From: Pseudomonadota bacterium | Lineage (GTDB): Bacteria; Pseudomonadota; Alphaproteobacteria; Rhizobiales; Rhizobiaceae | Length of the DNA stretch: 6,343 nucleotides | Assembly: GCA_023428515.1 (NCBI GenBank) | Contig: JAEYXI010000655.1 | Coordinates: forward strand, 1 to 6,343 | Direction of reading: 5' to 3' | Shown here: positions 1 to 6,337 of the stretch, piece by piece | How positions within the stretch are numbered: position 1 is the stretch's first letter | How the letters are laid out: the number at the start of each line of letters is the position of its first letter | Program-made: the position numbers and the translations under genes | Notes under the pieces: model-generated | Databases searched by the model: none | What the model saw: the letters and a program-made list of their open reading frames with translations, nothing else | What the model was told of the DNA's origin: nothing

Positions 1-44
1 GGCCTTGCCGGTCCCGCATCGATCGAGGTGCTCCAGAACACAAC

Positions 45-51
45 GGGGAGG
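45..51 (+). promoter_or_regulatory. Ribosome binding site of the reductase gene
   Basis: A strong purine-rich Shine-Dalgarno sequence (GGGGAGG) lies 7 bases before the ATG at 59. It decides the start. The reading frame is open further upstream to the window edge and has a TTG at position 5, but the extra 18 residues are Arg/Ser-rich, unlike a ferredoxin N-terminus. Confidence 0.8.
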
Positions 52-58
52 TCGCGCG

Positions 59-1120
59 ATGGGCGACGTCTATACCGTCCGCTTGAATCCGGTCGGCGTC
101 GAATTCGAGGTCGAAGAGGGTGAAACGGTCCTCGACGCAGCGTTCCGGCAAGGCATCGCCCTGCCGCATGGCTGCAAGGAGGGACGGTGCGCGGCCTGCA
201 AATGCGTGCTGAACGAGGGCGAGGTCGAGCTGAAGCCCTATTCCACTTTCGCCCTGAACGAGATGGAGCGGGACCAGAACCATATCCTGCTGTGCCGGAC
301 CCTGGCCTATTCGGACATCGAGGTCGATCTTCTCAACTTCGACGAAGAGATACTCTCGAAATCCATACCCGTGCGGAACTTCAACGCAAAAGTGGCGCGG
401 GTGGTCGAACTGACCCACGACATAAGGCGCCTGGAGATCGTGCTCGATCAGCCTCTCAAATTCTGGGCGGGCCAATATGTCGACATCACGCTCCCGGGGG
501 CAGAGGCGATTACGCGCTCGTTTTCCATGGCAAATACGCCGGTCGCGGGCAAAGAACTCGCCTTCATCATCAAAAAATACCCCAACGGCAAGTTCTCCTC
601 CCGTCTCGACGACGAACTCCGCCCCGGAACCGAGCTTTCCCTGCGCGGACCCTTCGGTACCTGCTTCCGACGGGAAGACAAGGGAGGAGCCCTGATCCTG
701 GTCGGTGGCGGCTCCGGCATGTCACCGCTGTGGTCGATCCTTCACGACCATCTGGAGAGCGGAGAGGAGCGCGAGGTCCATTTCTTCTACGGCGCCCGCA
801 CCGCCAAGGACCTGTTCTATCTCGACGAATTCGCCCGGCTGGCGGCGGAAAATCCCCGCTTCCACTTCATCCCCGCGCTCTCGGGCGCCGGCGACGAGGA
901 CGGCTGGAGCGGCGAGCGCGGCTTCATCCATGACGTGCTGAACGCCCATCTGCGCCGGCTGGATTTCGGCGAGGACGTCGACGTCTATGCCTGCGGCCCG
1001 GAGCCGATGATCGAGGCTCTCGTGCCGGTCCTGCAGATGAACGACGTGCCGACCGAGCGGATCTTCTTCGACAAGTTCACGCCGGCGTCGAGCGCCACCG
1101 AGCAGCTGGCGCACGCCTGA
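59..1120 (+). CDS. prmB: Propane monooxygenase-type NADH reductase component (ferredoxin/FAD/NAD)
   Basis: A 353-residue electron-transfer component of a soluble diiron monooxygenase. It takes hydride from NADH onto FAD and passes single electrons through a [2Fe-2S] cluster to the hydroxylase diiron centre in the cytoplasm. An N-terminal plant-type ferredoxin domain (about 1-95) has cluster ligands Cys39, Cys44, Cys47 and Cys79 (C-x4-C-x2-C-x31-C). The FAD-binding barrel (about 100-205) carries the RSFS motif at 153-156, a form of the RxYS flavin motif. The NAD domain shows GGGSGMSP at 216-223 and the CGPEPM motif at 312-317. Length and domain order match the MmoC/PrmB/MimB reductases. The ATG at 59 is chosen for its Shine-Dalgarno. 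The hydroxylase beta subunit gene follows 51 bp later. The family is certain; assignment to Prm rather than phenol or toluene systems rests on the neighbours. Confidence 0.92.
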   Translation: MGDVYTVRLNPVGVEFEVEEGETVLDAAFRQGIALPHGCKEGRCAACKCVLNEGEVELKPYSTFALNEMERDQNHILLCRTLAYSDIEVDLLNFDEEILSKSIPVRNFNAKVARVVELTHDIRRLEIVLDQPLKFWAGQYVDITLPGAEAITRSFSMANTPVAGKELAFIIKKYPNGKFSSRLDDELRPGTELSLRGPFGTCFRREDKGGALILVGGGSGMSPLWSILHDHLESGEEREVHFFYGARTAKDLFYLDEFARLAAENPRFHFIPALSGAGDEDGWSGERGFIHDVLNAHLRRLDFGEDVDVYACGPEPMIEALVPVLQMNDVPTERIFFDKFTPASSATEQLAHA

Positions 1121-1159
1121 GTGCCAGCGAGCGCAATTCCTTCAGAACTAAAGACAATT

Positions 1160-1165
1160 GGGAGG
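1160..1165 (+). promoter_or_regulatory. Ribosome binding site of the hydroxylase beta-subunit gene
   Basis: GGGAGG stands 6 bases ahead of the ATG at 1172. It favours that start over the in-frame GTG at 1121, which immediately follows the reductase stop codon and has no separate Shine-Dalgarno of comparable quality. Confidence 0.8.
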
Positions 1166-1171
1166 ACCACC

Positions 1172-2242
1172 ATGACAGCCACGCAAACGGCGCCGGCCAA
1201 GTCGGGCGCAGCCGGATCGGCCATCTTCGCCGATTCCGACAGCCGGAAGTACCGCTACTTCGAACCGCGCGGCAAGCGCGCGACCCATTACGAAGACGTC
1301 ACCGTCGACGTTCAGCCCGATCCCGAACGCTATTTGCTGCAGGATTGGATCATCTCGTTCCCCAACGGACGCGGCGCCTATTCCAAGGACAACACCGCCG
1401 CATTGAGCTCCAACTGGCACCTGTTCCGCGCGCCGGACCAGGAGTGGGAGCGCACCCACTACCAGCGCCAGTCGAAGATCGAGGCGATGGTGCAGGCCGT
1501 CATCTCCAATGGCCGCAAGTCCGGCGCGCCGCTGCACTTCGACAAGGCGTGGATAAGGGTGTTGCAGAACCATCTCGGCGCGTGGAAACACGCCGAATTC
1601 GGCCTTGGCACCTCGCTGATGCAGGCGCAGCGCTACGGCTATACGCAGATGATCAACAATGCGACGCTGACCAACTCGTCGTACAAGCTGCGTCTCGCTC
1701 AGGACATCACGCTGTACCTTGCCGAAATCGGCATGGACATCGGCAATTTCGACGACGAGGCGGGCAAGCGCGCCTGGCTTGAAGACGGCAGCTGGCAGGG
1801 CACGCGCGAGGCGGTCGAGTCCATCATGGGCTCGGAGGACTATCTCGAGCAGTACTTTGCCATCAACATCGTCTTCGAGCCGCTGGTGGGCGAATTGTTC
1901 CGCTCGGGCTTCCTCATGCAGGCGGCCTCGCCCAATGGCGACTTCATCACCCCGCCGGTGATTTCGGCGGCGGAGGCCGATTACGAGCGCAACCTCGCCA
2001 ACGCCATCGATCTGTTCCACCTGCTGGCGCATGATCCCGAGCACGGCCCGCACAATAAGAGCCTGTTCCAGGCCTGGCTGCACAAGCATGTCGCCCTGGC
2101 CAACACGGCGGCGGCGGGTCTGCAGCCGATCTGGTCGCAGCCGCACTCCAAGCCTGTCCAGTATTCCGACGCGCGCGCGCAGTCGGTCGAGCGCATCGGG
2201 AAGATCCTGGGCGAACTCGGCCTCGACCTTCCCAAGGAGTGA
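1172..2242 (+). CDS. prmC: Propane monooxygenase-type hydroxylase beta (small) subunit
   Basis: A 356-residue small subunit of the soluble diiron monooxygenase hydroxylase. The family has a ferritin-like helical fold but lacks the iron ligands; it scaffolds the catalytic alpha subunit and forms the dimer core. Visible family hallmarks are the early YFEPRGKRATHYEDVTVD stretch (residues about 29-46), then an RAPDQEWERTHY segment (about 86-97) at the start of the helical bundle, which is characteristic of PrmC/MimC/TouE-like beta subunits. The rest is helix-rich, without signal peptide or membrane segments. Position between reductase and coupling protein reproduces the prmABCD/mimABCD order. The ATG at 1172 has a good Shine-Dalgarno; the frame extends to a GTG at 1121 but that start is less likely. 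The symbol prmC is also used for an unrelated release-factor methyltransferase, which this is not. Confidence 0.92.
   Translation: MTATQTAPAKSGAAGSAIFADSDSRKYRYFEPRGKRATHYEDVTVDVQPDPERYLLQDWIISFPNGRGAYSKDNTAALSSNWHLFRAPDQEWERTHYQRQSKIEAMVQAVISNGRKSGAPLHFDKAWIRVLQNHLGAWKHAEFGLGTSLMQAQRYGYTQMINNATLTNSSYKLRLAQDITLYLAEIGMDIGNFDDEAGKRAWLEDGSWQGTREAVESIMGSEDYLEQYFAINIVFEPLVGELFRSGFLMQAASPNGDFITPPVISAAEADYERNLANAIDLFHLLAHDPEHGPHNKSLFQAWLHKHVALANTAAAGLQPIWSQPHSKPVQYSDARAQSVERIGKILGELGLDLPKE
2234..2239 (+). promoter_or_regulatory. Ribosome binding site of the coupling-protein gene, inside the end of prmC
   Basis: AAGGAG lies within the last codons of the beta-subunit gene, 8 bases before the ATG at 2248. 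The location suggests that translation of the two genes is coupled. It supports 2248 rather than the overlapping GTG at 2239 or the later ATG at 2257. Confidence 0.75.
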
Positions 2243-2247
2243 CGCCC

Positions 2248-2619
2248 ATGTCCACCATGTCCCGCTCGGCCACCAACCAGAACATCTTCCAGAAGATGGG
2301 CGACCTCGTCTTCGACCAGACGATCTCGCACCAGTGCGGCGTCACCATGAACGACAGCGTCGAGGCGCGCGCCATCGCCGAGTTCATGGGCCAGAAGCCC
2401 AATGTCACCATCACCTACCAGCCGGCGCTGATCCGCATCGATGGCGAAGGCAAGCTTGTCTTCAAGATGGACGAGATCAGCGAAATCCTCGGCAAGGAAA
2501 TGAATGCCGAGATCTTCGAGGTCAACACGTCCACGCATTATGGGCGCATGATCCGCATCGACGACAACACCGTGACGCTGTTCGGCGACATGGACGAAAT
2601 CCGCCAATACATCGAGTGA
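2248..2619 (+). CDS. prmD: Monooxygenase coupling/regulatory protein (MmoB/DmpM family)
   Basis: A 123-residue cofactorless effector protein of soluble diiron monooxygenases. Such proteins bind the hydroxylase, tune oxygen activation and couple electron supply to substrate oxidation. The sequence has the family outline: an N-terminal flexible region, a conserved first strand around HQCGVTMNDSVEARAIAEF (about 31-49), a central strand with ITYQPALIRIDGEGKLVF, and a C-terminal strand-turn-helix ending at the stop. It has no metal-binding or membrane signature. The size is slightly shorter than methane monooxygenase MmoB and typical of PrmD/MimD. It starts 5 bp after the beta-subunit stop with its Shine-Dalgarno inside that gene. 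ATG at 2257 is an alternative start that would remove three residues. This is the last of the structural monooxygenase genes before a 108-bp gap. Confidence 0.9.
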   Translation: MSTMSRSATNQNIFQKMGDLVFDQTISHQCGVTMNDSVEARAIAEFMGQKPNVTITYQPALIRIDGEGKLVFKMDEISEILGKEMNAEIFEVNTSTHYGRMIRIDDNTVTLFGDMDEIRQYIE

Positions 2620-2626
2620 GGCTCGC

Positions 2627-2663
2627 TGCCGCCCCGGGGAGGGCTGCCTTGCCCGGGGCGGCA
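2627..2663 (+). repeat. Intercistronic inverted repeat (stable hairpin) after prmD
   Basis: A perfect 12-bp inverted repeat pairs 2627-2638 (TGCCGCCCCGGG) with 2652-2663 (CCCGGGGCGGCA). The 13-base loop can itself form a 3-bp stem (AGG 2640-2642 with CCT 2647-2649) capped by GCTG. No run of T follows, so it is not a canonical intrinsic terminator. It sits 7 bases after the prmD stop, in the longest gap of the operon. A role in mRNA 3'-end protection, processing or partial attenuation between the structural and accessory genes is inferred, not shown. Confidence 0.7.
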
Positions 2664-2727
2664 CGCCTGCCGCCATCAGCCGCTGCGCCACGCGCTTACA
2701 GAATTCGTCGAAAAAGGGAGAGGGTTC

Positions 2728-3750
2728 ATGTTCAGGACGCCGGACGGTGAAGAGATCTTCATCATCGATGGCCACACCCATTTCTGGGACGGCAGCCCGG
2801 AAAATCAGGCCAACATCCATGGAAAGCAGTTCATCGACTGTTTCTACGCCTACCACACCGCCCTGAGCCCGAAGGATCAGCTGTGGAGCAAGGAGCAGTT
2901 CGAGAAGTACAGCGCCGACAGGATGCACCGCGATCTGTTCGTCGACGGTCCCGACGACATGGCGATCGTCCAGTCCACCTATCTCAGCGAGTTCTACAAG
3001 AACGGCTTCAACACCATCGAGCGCAATCTGGACATGGCGAAGGCCTACCCGGACCGCTACATCGTCAACGGCGCCTTCGACCCGCGCGATGGCGAAAAGG
3101 CGCTCGAATACATCCACTTCATGAAGGAAAACTACAATATCAAGGGCGTGAAGCTCTACACGGCGGAGTGGAAGGGGGATTCACGGGGCTGGAAGCTCAC
3201 CGACCCCAGCGCCTATCGCTGCCTGGAGCTGTGCCAGAAGCTCGGCATCACCAATGTCCACGTCCATAAGGGCCCGACGATCATCCCGCTCGACAAGGAC
3301 GCGTTCGATGTCCACGACGTCGACCATGCGGCGACCGATTTCCAGGGGCTGAACTTCATCATCGAGCATTGTGGCCTGCCCCGGCTCGACGATTTCTGCT
3401 GGATCGCGGTGCAGGAGACCAATGTCTATGGCGGCCTCGCCGTGGCGCTGCCCTTCATCCATTCGCGCCCGCGCTACTTCGCCGAGGTCATCAGCGAATT
3501 GCTGTTCTGGGTCGGCGAGGACAAGATCCTGTTCGGCAGCGACTATGCGATCTGGACGCCGCGCTGGCTGGTCGAGAAGTTCTGGAACTTCGAGATCCCG
3601 GAGGACATCAAGCAGGAGCATGGCGTCGACCTCACCCGCGAGGCCAAGCGCAAGATCCTCGGACTCAACGCCGCCCGGCTCTACAATATCGATATCGAGG
3701 CGCAGAAGGCGAGGCTGAAGGACGCCTCGCTGGCGGTCGCGGCGGAGTAG
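2728..3750 (+). CDS. Amidohydrolase-family protein (PF04909-type TIM barrel), monooxygenase-cluster associated
   Basis: A 340-residue protein of the metal-dependent amidohydrolase superfamily, the branch that includes decarboxylases and lactonases. Candidate metal and catalytic residues are visible in order: the HxH motif His16/His18 (DGHTHFWD, 14-21) after the first strand, His178 and His180 in NVHVHKG (176-182), His214 in EHCG (213-216), and Asp272 in LFGSDY (268-273). Length is normal for the family and there is no signal peptide, so it should be cytoplasmic. A Shine-Dalgarno (AGGGAG, 2715-2720) precedes the ATG. Homologues occupy this position after the coupling-protein gene in mycobacterial and rhodococcal propane monooxygenase clusters. 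The substrate is unknown. It could hydrolyse or decarboxylate a product of the oxidation pathway, or have an assembly role. The family is confident; the function is open. Confidence 0.85.
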   Translation: MFRTPDGEEIFIIDGHTHFWDGSPENQANIHGKQFIDCFYAYHTALSPKDQLWSKEQFEKYSADRMHRDLFVDGPDDMAIVQSTYLSEFYKNGFNTIERNLDMAKAYPDRYIVNGAFDPRDGEKALEYIHFMKENYNIKGVKLYTAEWKGDSRGWKLTDPSAYRCLELCQKLGITNVHVHKGPTIIPLDKDAFDVHDVDHAATDFQGLNFIIEHCGLPRLDDFCWIAVQETNVYGGLAVALPFIHSRPRYFAEVISELLFWVGEDKILFGSDYAIWTPRWLVEKFWNFEIPEDIKQEHGVDLTREAKRKILGLNAARLYNIDIEAQKARLKDASLAVAAE

Positions 3751-3754
3751 GCCC

Positions 3755-4639
3755 ATGCGCCGCCCCGCCAGAACGCAGATCGGCGGCGATGCGCACATCG
3801 CCGCCGTGTGGAGCCAGCTCGCCGGCGTCATGGACCCGGAGCTGGACGAGTCCATCGTCGACCTCGGCTTCGTGGAGGACATCGCGATCGGCGGCGACGG
3901 CCGGGTGGATGTCGCCTTCCGCCTGCCCACCTACTGGTGCTCGCCCAACTTCGCCTTCCTGATGGCGGACGATATCGGCCGGGCGGTGCGGGCGCTGCCC
4001 TGGGTGCGGCAGGTTCATCCCCGGCTGGAGGACCACATGTTCTCCGACGAGGTCAATCGCGGCACCCATCTCGGCCTGTCCTTTGCCGAGACGTTCCGCG
4101 AGCTGGAGGTCAGCGACACGCTGGAGGGCCTGCGCGAAACCTTCCTGCGCAAGGCGTTCCAGCGCCGGCAGGAGGCGGTCATCCTCGGCCTGCGGCGCGC
4201 CGGCTGGTCCGATTCGGCCATCGTGACCACCGATCTCGCGACGCTGGACCGCGCCGTCATCACCGATCCCGAGGGCCTGCGCCAGATGCCGCGCTACCGC
4301 GAGATCCTGCTGGCGCGCGGCCTCGCCGGCCGACCGTCCGACCTTGCCTTCGTCACGCTCGACGGCGCGGCCATCCCGGCCGCCGACCTGCCGGTGCATC
4401 TGCGGGGGCTGCGCGCGGTGCGCATCAACATGGAGGCCAATGGCGCGCTGTGCCGGGGGCTTCTCGACGCCCGCTACGACGACGGGCAGCGCGCGGTAAC
4501 CGCCGCGCCGTCAGGACACGCCTGCGGCGGCGCCGGAGCGTCCGCCGGCTGCTGCGGCGGGTGTGCCCTTCAGGCCGCCGGCCAGGCCACCGGCGCCGCG
4601 CCTCCCGCGCGACATGCCGGCTCCCCGCTCTCCGTGTGA
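3755..4639 (+). CDS. DUF59/MIP18-domain protein with C-terminal extension and Cys-rich tail
   Basis: A 294-residue protein. Residues about 14-105 form a DUF59 (MIP18/PaaD/SufT-like) domain with the hallmark DPEL at 27-30, DLGFV at 36-40, and Cys62 in YWCSPNF at the place of the family's conserved cysteine. DUF59 proteins act in iron-sulfur or metal-centre assembly. A longer region of unknown fold follows (about 121-243), helical and charged at first. The end is a Gly/Ala-rich tail with Cys257, Cys266, Cys267 and Cys270 (C-x8-CC-x2-C). It starts 4 bp after the amidohydrolase stop, with GGCGGAG (3741-3747) as Shine-Dalgarno inside that gene, indicating tight co-expression. Similar proteins sit between the amidohydrolase and chaperonin genes in mycobacterial mim clusters. 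A role in metallating the diiron hydroxylase or maturing the reductase cluster is inference. Another frame of similar length overlaps most of this gene, but it lacks these motifs and is a high-GC shadow. Confidence 0.82.
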   Translation: MRRPARTQIGGDAHIAAVWSQLAGVMDPELDESIVDLGFVEDIAIGGDGRVDVAFRLPTYWCSPNFAFLMADDIGRAVRALPWVRQVHPRLEDHMFSDEVNRGTHLGLSFAETFRELEVSDTLEGLRETFLRKAFQRRQEAVILGLRRAGWSDSAIVTTDLATLDRAVITDPEGLRQMPRYREILLARGLAGRPSDLAFVTLDGAAIPAADLPVHLRGLRAVRINMEANGALCRGLLDARYDDGQRAVTAAPSGHACGGAGASAGCCGGCALQAAGQATGAAPPARHAGSPLSV

Positions 4640-4705
4640 ACGAGGCCGCGACGCTCCGTTCCGACGCCGATCCCAACAAGCAAACAAAATGACGAGGAAA
4701 CAGCC
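4640..4705 (+). other. Short spacer before the chaperonin gene
   Basis: A 66-bp gap whose last third is A-rich (CAAGCAAACAAAATGACGAGG), unlike the surrounding GC-rich DNA, and which ends in the Shine-Dalgarno of the chaperonin gene. The low structure should favour efficient translation initiation. No convincing promoter boxes or hairpin are seen. Confidence 0.4.
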
Positions 4706-6337
4706 ATGGCAAAGATGATCCTGCATGACGGCGAGGCGCGCCGCGCGCTCGCCTGCGGCGTCGGCAAGCTGGCGGCGGCGGTCGAATCGACGCTCGGTCC
4801 CAAAGGCATGAACGCTATGGTCGACCGGCCGATCGGCACCCCCATCGTCTCGCGCGACGGCGTGACCATCGCCTCCGAAATCGAACTGCCCGACCGCTTC
4901 GAGAACATGGGCGCGCAGGTGGTGCGCGAGGTGTCGATGCAGACCAACGAGGTCGCCGGCGACGGCACCACCACCGCCATGGTGCTGGCCAACGGCCTCA
5001 TCCAGAATGGCGTCGCGGCACTGGAGCGGGGCGCCAAGCCCGTCGACCTGTGCCGGGGCATCGACACGGCGGTCGATCTCGTGGTGGAAACGCTGAAGGG
5101 CCGCGCCCGCGCGGCCTCCGAACGCTCGATGCTGGAGGCGGTGGCGACCATCGCCGCCACCAACCCGCATCTCGGGCATCTCGTGGCCGAGGCGCTGCAC
5201 CGGGTCGGCCTCGACGGCATCGTCTCCTCCGACTACGGCCTCACCATCGAGACAACGCTCGACGTGGTGGAGGGCATGTCCTTCGATCGCGGCTACATTT
5301 CCCACCACATGGTGACCGACGTCGAGAAGATGGAGGTGGTGCTCCACGAGCCCTACATCCTGCTGACCGACCTCAAGATCCGTGCCCCGCAGGAGATCGC
5401 CGGCATCCGCCAGGCGGTGGCGCAGACCGGGCGCACCCTGGTCATCATCGCCGAGGAAATCGCCCCGGACGTGGTCGTCACCCTGCTCGGAGACGGCAAT
5501 CGCGGCAAGGTGCTGGTGGTGAACCCGCCCGATTATGGCCATTGGCGCAAGGCGATGATGGACGATCTCGCCATCATCACCGGCGGCAAGGTCATCGCCC
5601 GCGACCTCGGCGGAAAGTTGGAGGACGTCACGCTCGACGATCTCGGCACCGCCCATCAGGTCCGCGCCAGCGCCCGCGAGACCGTCCTCATCCGCGGCGG
5701 CGGAGACGCCGAGGCGATTGCCGCCCGCCGGGCGCAGGTCACGCGCCAGCACGAACTGGCGCCCCCCAATATCGAGCAGGACAAGCTGAAGGAGCGTCTC
5801 GCCAAGCTCTCCGGCGGCACGGCCGTGATCTATGCCGGCGGCGTGACGCCGGTGGAGCAGAAGCGCACCCTCCAGCTGATCGACGACGCGCTGAGCGCCA
5901 CCCGCGCGGCGGCGGAGGAAGGCATCGTCGCCGGCGGCGGCACCGCGCTTCTCCAATGCGCGCCCGTCGTCGCTTCCCGGCTCGGCAATCTCAACGGCGA
6001 TGTCGGCGAAGGCATCCGCCTGGTGCGCGAGACGCTGGCCCGCCCGGCGGCGTTCATCGCCCGCAATGCCGGCTACGCCCCCGAGGCCATCGTCGAGAAG
6101 CTGATGGCGGCGGAGGACGGCATCGGCTTCGACGCGGCCACTGGCGAGATGAGGGACATGGTCTCGGCCGGCATCGTCGATCCGGTGCGCGTCACCTACA
6201 CGGCGCTGCGCAATGCCGCCTCGGTGGCCACGCTGGTGCTCACCACCAACACGCTGATTGCCGACATCACCGATTATGTCGACCCCACCGCCGGTCCCGC
6301 GCTCGGCGGCGGCGCTGAAAAGCTGGGCCGCGCATGA
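4706..6337 (+). CDS. mimG: Divergent GroEL-type chaperonin of the monooxygenase cluster (MimG-like)
   Basis: A 543-residue group I chaperonin (Hsp60), a double-ring ATP-driven folding machine. The ATPase core is intact: LGPKG at 30-34, RDGVT at 50-54 (Asp51), GDGTTTA at 85-91 (Asp86), and Asp394 in DALSATRAA, equivalent to E. coli Asp52, Asp87 and Asp398; EEGIVAGGG follows. The apical domain (about 189-374) diverges at substrate/GroES-groove positions: His201, Met202, Ala232, Arg235 and Gly262 replace E. coli Tyr203, Phe204, Leu234, Leu237 and Val264. The C-terminus (ending EKLGRA) lacks the Gly-Gly-Met tail of housekeeping GroEL. No groES gene precedes it. GAGG at 4694-4697 serves as Shine-Dalgarno. 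In Mycobacterium the linked chaperonin MimG is required for active MimABCD in a heterologous host, so a dedicated foldase for the hydroxylase is the likely role. The symbol is by analogy. Confidence 0.9.
   Translation: MAKMILHDGEARRALACGVGKLAAAVESTLGPKGMNAMVDRPIGTPIVSRDGVTIASEIELPDRFENMGAQVVREVSMQTNEVAGDGTTTAMVLANGLIQNGVAALERGAKPVDLCRGIDTAVDLVVETLKGRARAASERSMLEAVATIAATNPHLGHLVAEALHRVGLDGIVSSDYGLTIETTLDVVEGMSFDRGYISHHMVTDVEKMEVVLHEPYILLTDLKIRAPQEIAGIRQAVAQTGRTLVIIAEEIAPDVVVTLLGDGNRGKVLVVNPPDYGHWRKAMMDDLAIITGGKVIARDLGGKLEDVTLDDLGTAHQVRASARETVLIRGGGDAEAIAARRAQVTRQHELAPPNIEQDKLKERLAKLSGGTAVIYAGGVTPVEQKRTLQLIDDALSATRAAAEEGIVAGGGTALLQCAPVVASRLGNLNGDVGEGIRLVRETLARPAAFIARNAGYAPEAIVEKLMAAEDGIGFDAATGEMRDMVSAGIVDPVRVTYTALRNAASVATLVLTTNTLIADITDYVDPTAGPALGGGAEKLGRA

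Noticed and set aside
1..58. Possible 3' end of the hydroxylase large-subunit gene (prmA)
   Set aside because: All three forward frames are open through these bases and none gives a recognisable PrmA C-terminus. The large subunit probably ends left of the window.
2627..2670. Rho-independent terminator after prmD
   Set aside because: The stem is strong but no T-rich tract follows, and the downstream genes have no clear promoter of their own, so full termination here is unlikely.
2660..2673. Possible sigma-54 promoter (GGCACG then GC with GG-N10-GC spacing)
   Set aside because: The -24 half matches, but the -12 half reads CCGC rather than TTGC and the -24 half lies in the hairpin stem. GG-N10-GC occurs often by chance in DNA this GC-rich.
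1981..3117. Minus-strand open frame (378 codons) across prmC, prmD and the amidohydrolase gene
   Set aside because: It spans three well-supported + strand genes and the hairpin gap, and its composition reflects the reverse complement of their codons.
4493..4639. Frameshift or pseudogene end in the DUF59 gene
   Set aside because: The tail is low-complexity and unusual, but the frame stays open to a single stop with GC-rich third positions and the spacer to the next gene is normal. No break can be located from sequence alone.
3808..4692. Plus-strand frame of 294 codons overlapping the DUF59 gene in another phase
   Set aside because: The product is an Arg/Pro/Gly/Ala-rich shadow, while the competing frame has the DPEL, DLGFV and conserved-Cys motifs and a Shine-Dalgarno.
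4511..5956. Long minus-strand open frame (481 codons) antisense to the chaperonin and the DUF59 gene end
   Set aside because: It mirrors the chaperonin codons in a GC-rich genome, has a His/Asp/Gly/Ala-rich composition typical of antisense shadows, and shows no recognisable domain.
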